Source: Proteobacteria bacterium UBA7420 (lineage in GTDB: Bacteria > Pseudomonadota > Gammaproteobacteria > Magnimaribacterales > D2472). Taken from it: a DNA stretch of 5,606 bases. The stretch covers positions 1-5,606 of the forward strand of contig DKMG01000101.1 in assembly GCA_002469975.1 (NCBI GenBank), in the 5' to 3' direction. Below, piece by piece: positions 1 to 5,606 of this stretch. The stretch's first letter is position 1. Each line of letters begins with the position of its first letter. Position numbers and translations under genes: made by a program. The notes under the pieces were generated by a model that had not been told where the DNA came from, did not search any database, and saw nothing but the letters and a program-made list of their open reading frames with translations.

Positions 1-415
1 CGACATGCTCGGATTAATCATTCGAGATGAGGCAAGACATGTGACATTCGGTATTAATTATCTGGAGGAGTTTATTGAGACTTTAACCGAAGAAGAAAAA
101 GAAGAGAGAGCGCAATTTGCGTTTGAGGCCTGCTGGTTAAGCAGAGAACGACTTCTTTCAACTGATGTTTTTGAGAGATTTGGCTGGGATGTTGAAGAGG
201 CAAGACAATTTCAGCTGGGAACCGATATTAATAAGCATTTCCAAAAGCTATTATTTCAACGAGTAATGCCAAACCTGAGACGGATTGGGCTTTTGAGAGA
301 TTCTGTTAAAGATAAATTTGAAGACCTTGGAATTCTAGAATATGCATCTTCCAAAAGTGATGCTGATATAGATTGGGCGGATTTATCAAGACCTTTATTT
401 GAAGAAAGTGCGTAA
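1..415 (+). CDS. Ferritin-like diiron protein, C-terminal part (5' end outside window)
   Basis: The frame is open from the window edge (first full codon at 2) to the TAA at 413-415, so this is the C-terminal ~137 residues of a longer protein. The ATG at 5 is probably internal, because the family-type helix is already under way there. Near the visible start is the motif RDEARHVTFG, whose E-x-x-H is the type of second Glu-x-x-His half-site that ferritin-like four-helix-bundle diiron proteins use to bind iron. The first half-site would lie upstream, out of view. The rest is charged and helix-rich (for example ETLTEEEKEERAQF), ending in an acidic tail, with no membrane segment. AurF-like N-oxygenases and other diiron oxidases or hydroxylases carry similar DE[AS]RH motifs, but the substrate cannot be told from this fragment. 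It is followed by a 59-base gap before pyrG and may be a separate transcription unit. The diiron fold is moderately sure; the function is unknown. Confidence 0.75.
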   Translation, partial: DMLGLIIRDEARHVTFGINYLEEFIETLTEEEKEERAQFAFEACWLSRERLLSTDVFERFGWDVEEARQFQLGTDINKHFQKLLFQRVMPNLRRIGLLRDSVKDKFEDLGILEYASSKSDADIDWADLSRPLFEESA

Positions 416-433
416 TTAGTTTTTATTACCACC

Positions 434-446
434 AATATCTGATATT
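434..446. repeat. Short perfect inverted repeat upstream of pyrG
   Basis: AATATC (434-439) and GATATT (441-446) are perfect reverse complements around a single T. The one-base centre makes an RNA hairpin impossible as drawn, so if functional it would be a DNA operator half-site pair. It overlaps the candidate -10 element at 440-448. With six-base AT-rich arms, chance occurrence is quite possible. Confidence 0.3.
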
Positions 447-448
447 CT
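440..448 (+). promoter_or_regulatory. Candidate extended -10 promoter for the pyrG operon
   Basis: TGA immediately followed by TATTCT gives the TGn extension plus a hexamer matching the sigma-70 -10 consensus TATAAT at four of six positions. No good -35 lies 16-18 bases upstream (420-425 is TTTTTA), which an extended -10 promoter can tolerate. Transcription would start near 455, giving a leader of about 20 bases before the pyrG ATG. This is the only non-coding gap in the window, so an operon promoter is expected here if pyrG is not cotranscribed with the gene upstream. It is a prediction from pattern alone. Confidence 0.3.
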
Positions 449-459
449 GTTTTCCCATC

Positions 460-473
460 AAAAACTAAAAACT
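460..473 (+). repeat. Tandem AAAAACT x2 directly before the pyrG start
   Basis: Two perfect copies of AAAAACT (460-466 and 467-473) sit one base upstream of the pyrG ATG, filling the place where a Shine-Dalgarno sequence would be. No purine-rich GGAG-like site is present. A-rich, unstructured leaders can help ribosome loading through protein S1, so the repeat may act as a translation-initiation element. That role is inferred. Confidence 0.45.
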
Positions 474-474
474 G

Positions 475-2109
475 ATGGCGCAAACAAAGTACATTTTTAT
501 CACCGGCGGTGTGGTTTCCTCTCTTGGTAAGGGGATAGCAGCAGCCTCCATTGGAGCACTTTTTGAGGCTCGCGGCCTCAGGGTCTCACTGAATAAATTA
601 GATCCCTACATTAATGTCGATCCAGGCACTATGAGTCCGTTTCAACATGGAGAGGTTTTTGTTACAAATGACGGCACAGAAACAGATTTAGACTTAGGCC
701 ACTATGAGCGATTTGTAAGATTTGAAGCTACTGAAAAAAATAATTTTACTGCTGGTAAGGTTTATGAAGAAGTTATTAAAAATGAAAGAAGGGGTGATTA
801 CCTAGGAGGAACGGTTCAGGTTATCCCTCATATCACAGATGAAATAAAACGCAGAATCAGGGCTGGGGCCAAAGGTGCAGATATAGCCATTGTTGAAATT
901 GGAGGAACTGTTGGTGATATTGAGAGCCAGCCTTTCATCGAAGCTATCAGGCAAATGATGTTAGAGCTTCCAACCTCTGCAACTGCCTTGGCTCATCTAA
1001 CCTTAGTGCCGTATATTCGAGTATCAGAAGAGCTAAAGACGAAACCTACGCAACACTCTGTGAAGGAACTTCGATCTTTGGGGTTGCAACCTGACTGCCT
1101 TATCTGTCGACTAGAGCAAGAGCTACCTCAAGAGGAAAAGAAAAAGATTGCACTTTTTTGCTCTGTTGATCCTAAAAGCGTTATTTCAATGCATGATGCT
1201 GAAACTGTCTACTCTATCCCTCTATTACTTTACTCTCAGGGCGTAGATAAAATTTTACTTAAAAAGCTAAATTTATCGAAAGTAAAGCCTCCTAAATTGA
1301 ATGATTGGAAGAGAGTGGTTGAAGCGAAGCTCAATCCAAAGAAAAAAGTCTCGATTGCAGTAGTAGGAAAATATGTTGATTTAAAAGATTCTTACAAGTC
1401 ACTTAATGAGGCACTTGATCATGCAGGAATAGTAAATCTTGCCAAGGTAGAAATTCATATGATTGACGCGGCCAAGATTACCAAATCAAATGTTTCAAAG
1501 ATTCTCAAACCTTATCAAGCGGTCCTAGTTCCTGGTGGCTTTGGGAGCAGAGGGGTAGAAGGGATGATCCATGCGTGTGAGTATGCTCGAACAAATAACT
1601 TACCTTATTTTGGAATATGCCTAGGCATGCAGATAGCTATTATTGAGTTTTCAAGGAATGTTTTAGGTTTAAAGACTGCTAACAGCACTGAGTTTAACGA
1701 AAAAACAAAATACCCGGTCATCGGTTTAGTTACAGAATGGAAGGATGTCTTGGGAAAAACTCAAGTGCGAAATAAAAATTCAGATCTTGGTGGCACCATG
1801 AGATTAGGTGGCCAAGAATGCCTAGTTAAAAATGATTCCCTATCAAAGAAACTTTATAAAAAGAATAAAATTATTGAACGTCATCGTCATAGATACGAGG
1901 TCAATCCTGAGTATAAAGAGTTATTGATTACGGGTGGCATGGATATAGTGGGCACCTCAGTTGATGGAAAGTTAGCAGAGATGATTGAAATTAAAAAACA
2001 TCCCTGGTTTTTAGGATGCCAGTTTCATCCTGAATTCACATCTAACCCGCGTGATGGCCATCCAATTTTTAATGATTTTATTTTAAAAGCCATTAAGATT
2101 AAAAGATAA
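475..2109 (+). CDS. pyrG: CTP synthase (glutamine-hydrolysing)
   Basis: Makes CTP from UTP, ATP and glutamine in the cytosol, the last step of de novo pyrimidine nucleotide synthesis. The 544 residues match the usual ~545. The N-terminal amidoligase domain (about 1-285) has the P-loop GGVVSSLGKG with K19, the LDPYINVDPGTMSP block, acidic metal-site residues at D73 and E141 (VEIGGTVGD), and the UTP/CTP-site motif KTKPTQ at 188-193. The class I glutamine amidotransferase domain (about 292-544) has the PGGFG oxyanion region at 353-357, nucleophile C382 in GICLGMQ, and H518/E520 in FHPEF, so the full Cys-His-Glu triad is present. The ATG at 475 gives the standard N-terminus; no Shine-Dalgarno site is seen. 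Its TAA overlaps the kdsA ATG by one base (TAATG), so the two are probably translationally coupled. The CTP made serves both Kdo activation and IspD. Confidence 0.98.
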   Translation: MAQTKYIFITGGVVSSLGKGIAAASIGALFEARGLRVSLNKLDPYINVDPGTMSPFQHGEVFVTNDGTETDLDLGHYERFVRFEATEKNNFTAGKVYEEVIKNERRGDYLGGTVQVIPHITDEIKRRIRAGAKGADIAIVEIGGTVGDIESQPFIEAIRQMMLELPTSATALAHLTLVPYIRVSEELKTKPTQHSVKELRSLGLQPDCLICRLEQELPQEEKKKIALFCSVDPKSVISMHDAETVYSIPLLLYSQGVDKILLKKLNLSKVKPPKLNDWKRVVEAKLNPKKKVSIAVVGKYVDLKDSYKSLNEALDHAGIVNLAKVEIHMIDAAKITKSNVSKILKPYQAVLVPGGFGSRGVEGMIHACEYARTNNLPYFGICLGMQIAIIEFSRNVLGLKTANSTEFNEKTKYPVIGLVTEWKDVLGKTQVRNKNSDLGGTMRLGGQECLVKNDSLSKKLYKKNKIIERHRHRYEVNPEYKELLITGGMDIVGTSVDGKLAEMIEIKKHPWFLGCQFHPEFTSNPRDGHPIFNDFILKAIKIKR

Positions 2110-2936
2110 TGTCATTGATTCTAAAAAATTCTAAAATTGGTAACCATGAGCCTATGACTCTGATGGGCGGTGTGAACGTCTTAGAATCAGAATCTATAGC
2201 AATGAAAGTAGCCGAAGAGTTTGCTAAAGCAGCCTCTGATCTTAATATCAACTGGATTTTTAAAGGCTCTTTTGACAAAGCAAACCGCAGTTCAATTTCC
2301 TCATACCGGGGACCTGGTATTGATGAGGGCCTAAGAATTTTAGAAAAAATTAAAGAGACTTTTGATGTCGCAATAATTACAGATATTCATGAGCCTGCTC
2401 AAGCTCAACCTGTTGCAGAGGTATGTGACATCCTACAAATTCCCGCATTTTTATGCCGGCAAACGGATTTAGTAATTGCGGCAGCAAAAACAAAAAAAAT
2501 TATTCAGTTTAAGAAGCCACAATTTTTATCAGCCCCTGAGATGAAAAATGTAATTGAGAAGTGTGAAGAAGCAGGCAACAACCAGATTGTTTTATGTGAA
2601 CGAGGTAATGCTTTTGGTTACAACAACCTTGTTGTGGATATGCTAAATTTTCAAATTATGAAAAATTTAAATGTGCCCGTCATCTTTGACGCAACGCACT
2701 CTCTTCAGCTACCTGGCGGCCTGGGAAATGCAGCGGGTGGAAGAAGAGAATTTTTATTACCCCTTGCGAAGGCTGGTCTGAGCCAAGGGATTGCTGGTTT
2801 ATTTTTAGAAGCTCACCCTAATCCTGACGAGGCAAAATGCGATGGCCCTTGTGCAATAGCGACTGATCAGATTTATCCAATCTTATCTCAGCTGACCGCC
2901 TTAGATACTTTTATTAAGCAACAAGAAAGCATTTGA
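2109..2936 (+). CDS. kdsA: 3-deoxy-8-phosphooctulonate synthase (Kdo-8-P synthase)
   Basis: Condenses phosphoenolpyruvate with D-arabinose 5-phosphate to Kdo-8-phosphate, the committed step to Kdo for the LPS inner core; cytosolic TIM barrel. At 275 residues it is close to the family's 280-285. Recognisable blocks run in order: GGVNVLES (20-27), FKGSFDKANRSS, SYRGPG, ITDIHEP, PAFLCRQTDL, KKPQF, CERGNAFGYNNLVVDM, DATHSLQLPGG (H197), LEAHP (E234) and KCDGPCA (D245). N23 in GGVNV occupies the place where metal-dependent enzymes have a Cys, so this should be a metal-independent (class I) enzyme, even though the other three metal-site positions (H197, E234, D245) are retained, as in E. coli KdsA. 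The start overlaps the pyrG stop; no clear Shine-Dalgarno is seen, consistent with coupling. The following eno gene makes PEP, one of its substrates. Confidence 0.97.
   Translation: MSLILKNSKIGNHEPMTLMGGVNVLESESIAMKVAEEFAKAASDLNINWIFKGSFDKANRSSISSYRGPGIDEGLRILEKIKETFDVAIITDIHEPAQAQPVAEVCDILQIPAFLCRQTDLVIAAAKTKKIIQFKKPQFLSAPEMKNVIEKCEEAGNNQIVLCERGNAFGYNNLVVDMLNFQIMKNLNVPVIFDATHSLQLPGGLGNAAGGRREFLLPLAKAGLSQGIAGLFLEAHPNPDEAKCDGPCAIATDQIYPILSQLTALDTFIKQQESI
2923..2929 (+). promoter_or_regulatory. Weak ribosome binding site deciding the eno start
   Basis: AAGAAAG lies inside the 3' end of kdsA, nine bases before the ATG at 2939 but only three before the alternative TTG at 2933. The spacing favours the ATG. 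The match to a Shine-Dalgarno sequence is partial, so this is modest support. Confidence 0.35.
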
Positions 2937-2938
2937 CT

Positions 2939-4228
2939 ATGTCAAATATTCAATCAATCCAAGCTATTCAGGTTTTTGATTCCCGAGGTTCGCCAACCAT
3001 ATCTTGTGAGATACATTTAAATAATGGTAGCTCTTTTATTTCCATGGTACCAAGTGGAGCATCAACAGGCTCGAGAGAAGCATTAGAGCTTCGTGACGGA
3101 GGTAAGGATTACATGGGCAAGGGTGTTATGAATGCTATAGATAATATTCATAATCTGATTGCCCCAGCGCTCATTGGGTTTGATGTGCGAGATCAGCAGT
3201 CCATTGATGAGAAAATGATTGCGTTAGATGGGTCTATAACTAAATCTAACTTTGGCGCAAATGCAATTTTAGGAGTTTCATTGGCCGTCCTTGGTGCAGG
3301 CGCCAAAGTATCTGAGCAACCCCTGTATAAATATATCAACAATGTATTTCATGAGATTAATTCTGTGAAATTAGATATGCAACTCCCTGTCCCTATGCTA
3401 AATATTATTAACGGAGGTGAGCACGCGGATAATAATATTGATATTCAAGAATTCATGATTATGCCTGTGGGTGCAACTTCTTTTTCCCAAGGAATGCAGT
3501 GGTCGGTTGAGATATATGGAGGCTTAAAAAAGTTATTACAACAAAGAAATCTTAGTACAGGAGTGGGCGACGAAGGTGGGTTTGCTCCTAACCTACAGTC
3601 ACATGAAGAAGCTATAGAGTTAATTATAGAAGCGATTGAGAGTAATAATTTGAAACCTGGGCTCGATGTTAGCCTTGCACTCGATTGCGCTGCCACAGAA
3701 TTCTATGAAAATAACTTATATTCACTTAAGGGCGAAGCGCTTAAACTCACCTCTCCTGAATTCTCAAAATATTTAGAATCATTGAGCAGCAGCTATCCAA
3801 TTGTTTCAATTGAAGATGGCATGGATGAAAGCGATTATAAGGGCTGGAAAACATTAACTGATGCCCTTGGCAGTAAATGTCAGTTAGTTGGAGATGATTT
3901 ATTTGTAACCAATGTTGCAGAGCTGCAGAAAGGCATTGATGAGTCTCTAGGCAATTCAATTCTGATTAAATTTAATCAAATTGGAACTATTACTGAGACC
4001 ATGCAAACAATTCATCTTGCAAATGAGCACCATTTCAGCTCAGTGATCTCTCACAGGTCGGGAGAGACAGAAGATAGTATTATTGCTGATCTATGTGTTG
4101 GATTAGGTACAGGGCAAATTAAAACGGGTGCGCCATGCAGATCTGACAGGGTAGCAAAATATAATAGATTGTTGTGGATAGAGGCAAAAAACAAAAATCT
4201 AAAATTTGCTGGCAATGTCTTTAGTTAA
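2939..4228 (+). CDS. eno: Enolase (phosphopyruvate hydratase)
   Basis: Interconverts 2-phosphoglycerate and phosphoenolpyruvate in glycolysis and gluconeogenesis. From the ATG at 2939 it is 429 residues (E. coli 432). A TTG six bases upstream would add only two residues and is badly spaced from the weak AAGAAAG site, so the ATG giving MSNIQSIQ is preferred. The N-terminal domain shows VFDSRGSPT and the substrate loop PSGASTGSREALELRDG. The barrel domain has NIINGGEHADNNIDIQEF, the catalytic acid in GDEGGFAPN (E212), Mg ligands D249 (ALDCAA), E292 (SIEDGMDE) and the GDD at 319-320, the catalytic base K344 in KFNQIGT, and ISHRSGETED (H372-R373-S374). All key residues are present. It starts two bases after the kdsA stop, and its last 14 bases overlap ftsB. 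In enteric bacteria enolase is also a component of the RNA degradosome; nothing here tests that role. Confidence 0.98.
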   Translation: MSNIQSIQAIQVFDSRGSPTISCEIHLNNGSSFISMVPSGASTGSREALELRDGGKDYMGKGVMNAIDNIHNLIAPALIGFDVRDQQSIDEKMIALDGSITKSNFGANAILGVSLAVLGAGAKVSEQPLYKYINNVFHEINSVKLDMQLPVPMLNIINGGEHADNNIDIQEFMIMPVGATSFSQGMQWSVEIYGGLKKLLQQRNLSTGVGDEGGFAPNLQSHEEAIELIIEAIESNNLKPGLDVSLALDCAATEFYENNLYSLKGEALKLTSPEFSKYLESLSSSYPIVSIEDGMDESDYKGWKTLTDALGSKCQLVGDDLFVTNVAELQKGIDESLGNSILIKFNQIGTITETMQTIHLANEHHFSSVISHRSGETEDSIIADLCVGLGTGQIKTGAPCRSDRVAKYNRLLWIEAKNKNLKFAGNVFS

Positions 4229-4514
4229 AATCCTGATTGGATTTTTTTTCATTCTAGTGGTTACTGCTCTTTACGGTCTTTACCTTGGCGATAATAGTAA
4301 AAAAAGTTACATGCAATTGCATGCTGAAAATGAGCTACTGGTTGAACATAACACCATATTATCTAAACAAAATGATCTTTTAGAGGAATCAATACAAAGC
4401 AAGCAGCAGAATGATATTCATGCAGAAAAATTTGCGAGAGAAGAACTTAATCTGATTTATAAAAATGAAGATTTTCTGAGCTTTGACGAAAAAAAAATAC
4501 ATGGACCAAAATAA
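4215..4514 (+). CDS. ftsB: Cell division protein FtsB
   Basis: A small bitopic inner-membrane protein of the FtsQLB complex, which relays the signal that activates septal peptidoglycan synthesis by FtsWI. It has 99 residues (E. coli 103) and the family architecture: a short cytoplasmic start (MSLVK), one transmembrane helix at about 6-24 (rich in I, L, F and V), then a periplasmic coiled coil with leucines at 35, 42, 49 and 56 in exact heptad spacing and asparagines at 39, 46 and 53. The conserved end of the coiled coil, EKFAREELNLIYKNEDF (71-87), corresponds to the ERARNELSMTRPGETF region of E. coli FtsB, which leads into the FtsQ-binding segment. The ATG at 4215 is chosen; a TTG at 4206 would add only three residues. 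It overlaps eno by 14 bases and the next gene by 14 bases, with no Shine-Dalgarno, implying coupling on both sides. The position after eno is the usual gammaproteobacterial one. Confidence 0.92.
   Translation: MSLVKILIGFFFILVVTALYGLYLGDNSKKSYMQLHAENELLVEHNTILSKQNDLLEESIQSKQQNDIHAEKFAREELNLIYKNEDFLSFDEKKIHGPK
4489..4497 (+). repeat. A9 homopolymer at the ftsB-ispDF overlap
   Basis: Nine consecutive A residues lie in the last codons of ftsB, three bases before the ispDF ATG. Runs of this length are known sites of polymerase slippage in AT-rich genomes. The A-rich stretch also occupies the position of a ribosome binding site for ispDF, where no GGAG-type sequence is found. Confidence 0.6.
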
Positions 4515-5606
4515 TAAACAAGTTGCAGTAATCATCCCTGCAGCTGGTAAGGCTATGCGCTTTGGAGCTAGCAAACCTAAGCAATATCATTTGTTCCAAG
4601 CAACAACTATGCTTGAGCATACTGTTAATATTTTTATAAGTATTCCTGTGGTTTCGAGAATTATTATTGCTGTTGACCCAGATGATAATCTCATTCACAC
4701 ACAATCCTTTATAACTAATCCCAAGATTACTGTGGTCAATGGAGGCAGCTCAAGAACAGCCTCGGTTTTTCATGCCATCCAAGCACTTGAACCAAACCAC
4801 CTGTCAATATCAGTTGTACATGATGCTTGCCGCCCTTGGCTGAAGGAGCAGCATTTTTTAGATATTTTGCATGAATTTAATTTAAGCAAGGAATGTAAGG
4901 GCATCTATCCTGTCATTGAGATGGTAGATTCGCTAAGAGAAAAAAGAAATAATGATTTAGTTGCAGTGAATAGAGAGAATTTCATGCAAATTCAAACCCC
5001 TCAAATATTTGATACCTCCTCGTTAACAGTTGCCCTAAAAAATGCAGTTGATGCTGGTATTAGTTTGACCGATGAAACTCAGGCTATGGAAGATTCAGGT
5101 TTTAAAGTTCAAGCCATCCCTGGAGATAGATCTAATCTCAAAGTTACTTATATGCATGATTTAAATTTAGCTAACACTATGAATTTGAGGATTGGACGTG
5201 GCATAGATTTTCATAAACTTCAGCCAGGCAATGGCATGATTTTAGGGGGTCTATCAATAGAGTGCGAGCTTTCTATTGTGGCTCATTCTGATGGTGATAT
5301 TGTTCTTCATGCTTTGGCTGATGCGCTCTTGGGTGCTGGCGGGCTCAATGATATCGGTTTTTATTTTCCCGATACTGATAGTCAGAACCAAGACTTATCA
5401 AGCTTAATTATTCTTGAAAAAGCGATGAGCTTACTGGCGCATAAAGGTCTGCAGCCCTCTAACATCGATCTAGTAATTATTTGCGAACAGCCAAAAATCT
5501 CTCCTCACGTGGAAGCCATGAAGGCTAAGCTAGCGAACTTGCTAGCCATGGACACAGGTGATATTTCTATCAAAGCCACCACAACAGAAGGAATGGGCAT
5601 TATTGG
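4501..5606 (+). CDS. ispDF: Bifunctional IspD-IspF (MEP pathway), 3' end outside window
   Basis: One frame stays open for 368 codons from the ATG at 4501 to the window edge. Residues 1 to ~226 are IspD, MEP cytidylyltransferase (MEP + CTP to CDP-ME): PAAGKAMRF with R20, PKQY with K27, VHDACRP with D108/R111, R158, QTPQ with T166, and NLKVT with K214. Residues ~227 on are IspF, MECDP synthase (CDP-ME 2-phosphate to MECDP + CMP): RIGRGIDFHKL with zinc ligands D236 and H238, AHSDGD with the third ligand H262, DIGFYFPDTD (284-293), and KATTTEGMG (358-366) with the T/E pair of the cytidine site. IspF normally runs ~155-160 residues, so only ~15-20 are missing. The junction has essentially no linker: IspD ends at LNLANT and IspF begins at MNLRIG. 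Two odd residues in IspD are A18, where Gly is usual, and S144, at the position of E. coli T140. No Shine-Dalgarno is seen; the start overlaps ftsB by 14 bases. Confidence 0.93.
   Translation, partial: MDQNNKQVAVIIPAAGKAMRFGASKPKQYHLFQATTMLEHTVNIFISIPVVSRIIIAVDPDDNLIHTQSFITNPKITVVNGGSSRTASVFHAIQALEPNHLSISVVHDACRPWLKEQHFLDILHEFNLSKECKGIYPVIEMVDSLREKRNNDLVAVNRENFMQIQTPQIFDTSSLTVALKNAVDAGISLTDETQAMEDSGFKVQAIPGDRSNLKVTYMHDLNLANTMNLRIGRGIDFHKLQPGNGMILGGLSIECELSIVAHSDGDIVLHALADALLGAGGLNDIGFYFPDTDSQNQDLSSLIILEKAMSLLAHKGLQPSNIDLVIICEQPKISPHVEAMKAKLANLLAMDTGDISIKATTTEGMGII

Noticed and set aside
399..427. Promoter TTGAAG (399-404) with TTTATT (422-427), 17-base spacer
   Set aside because: Each box matches only four of six consensus positions in AT-rich DNA, and the -35 would be inside the upstream coding end. 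The extended -10 at 440-448 looked somewhat better.
405..430. Intrinsic terminator after the diiron gene
   Set aside because: There is a T-rich stretch (420-424) but no GC-rich hairpin before it, so readthrough into pyrG cannot be excluded.
256..483. 75-codon minus-strand frame across the end of the diiron gene and the pyrG start
   Set aside because: It lies antisense to a convincing coding end and the pyrG leader, shows no recognisable motif, and has no separate promoter or ribosome site that I can see.
2933..2941. TTG start for eno at 2933 and, similarly, TTG for ftsB at 4206
   Set aside because: Both add only two or three residues. An ATG lies just downstream at 2939 and 4215 and gives family-typical N-termini, and the eno SD-like site is better spaced for the ATG.
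3445..3959. Two minus-strand frames (3445-3696 and 3747-3959) inside eno
   Set aside because: They are antisense to conserved enolase core motifs, with low-complexity Ser/Cys/His-rich translations typical of shadow frames.
4389..4704. Two overlapping minus-strand frames across ftsB and ispDF
   Set aside because: They are antisense to two recognised genes. Their apparent hydrophobic or Asn/Ser-rich composition is the mirror of AT-rich coding DNA.
1..5606. Search for an undescribed system: mobile elements, CRISPR, toxin-antitoxin, RNA genes, long repeats
   Set aside because: Apart from the 59-base gap, every stretch is accounted for by coding sequence of familiar families; no long repeats, tRNA-like folds or accessory genes were seen.

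Overview
The window is a tightly packed, single-strand run of housekeeping genes from an AT-rich genome (under about 40% GC by eye). The order pyrG-kdsA-eno-ftsB-ispD/ispF is a well-known gammaproteobacterial arrangement, and KdsA shows a Gram-negative, LPS-making cell. Low GC, gene overlaps and a near absence of intergenic DNA suggest a streamlined, perhaps marine, gammaproteobacterium. That placement is inference; no taxonomic marker is present.

Layout, all on the + strand. Positions 1-415 hold the C-terminal end of a ferritin-like diiron protein of unknown substrate. Positions 416-474 are the only real intergenic gap. It has no clear terminator, but it has a candidate extended -10 promoter, a small palindrome and a perfect 7-nt tandem repeat against the pyrG start. 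pyrG (CTP synthase) follows at 475-2109. kdsA (2109-2936) overlaps it by one base (TAATG). eno (2939-4228) starts two bases after kdsA. ftsB (4215-4514) overlaps eno by 14 bases. An ispD-ispF fusion (4501 to the window end) overlaps ftsB by 14 bases and runs off the edge. No stretch of 300 bases or more lacks a gene.

The genes from pyrG on probably form one translationally coupled operon joining nucleotide supply (CTP), LPS inner core (Kdo-8-phosphate; Kdo activation uses CTP), glycolysis (enolase, whose product phosphoenolpyruvate is the KdsA substrate), divisome assembly (FtsB) and the MEP isoprenoid pathway (IspD uses CTP; the pathway feeds undecaprenyl phosphate for the envelope). So CTP and PEP link neighbouring genes metabolically.

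The most notable point is that IspD and IspF are one open frame with almost no linker. Adjacent separate genes are the usual state in gammaproteobacteria, and bifunctional IspDF is best known from alpha- and epsilonproteobacteria. I see no defence system, mobile element, CRISPR array or RNA gene, and no evidence of an undescribed system.
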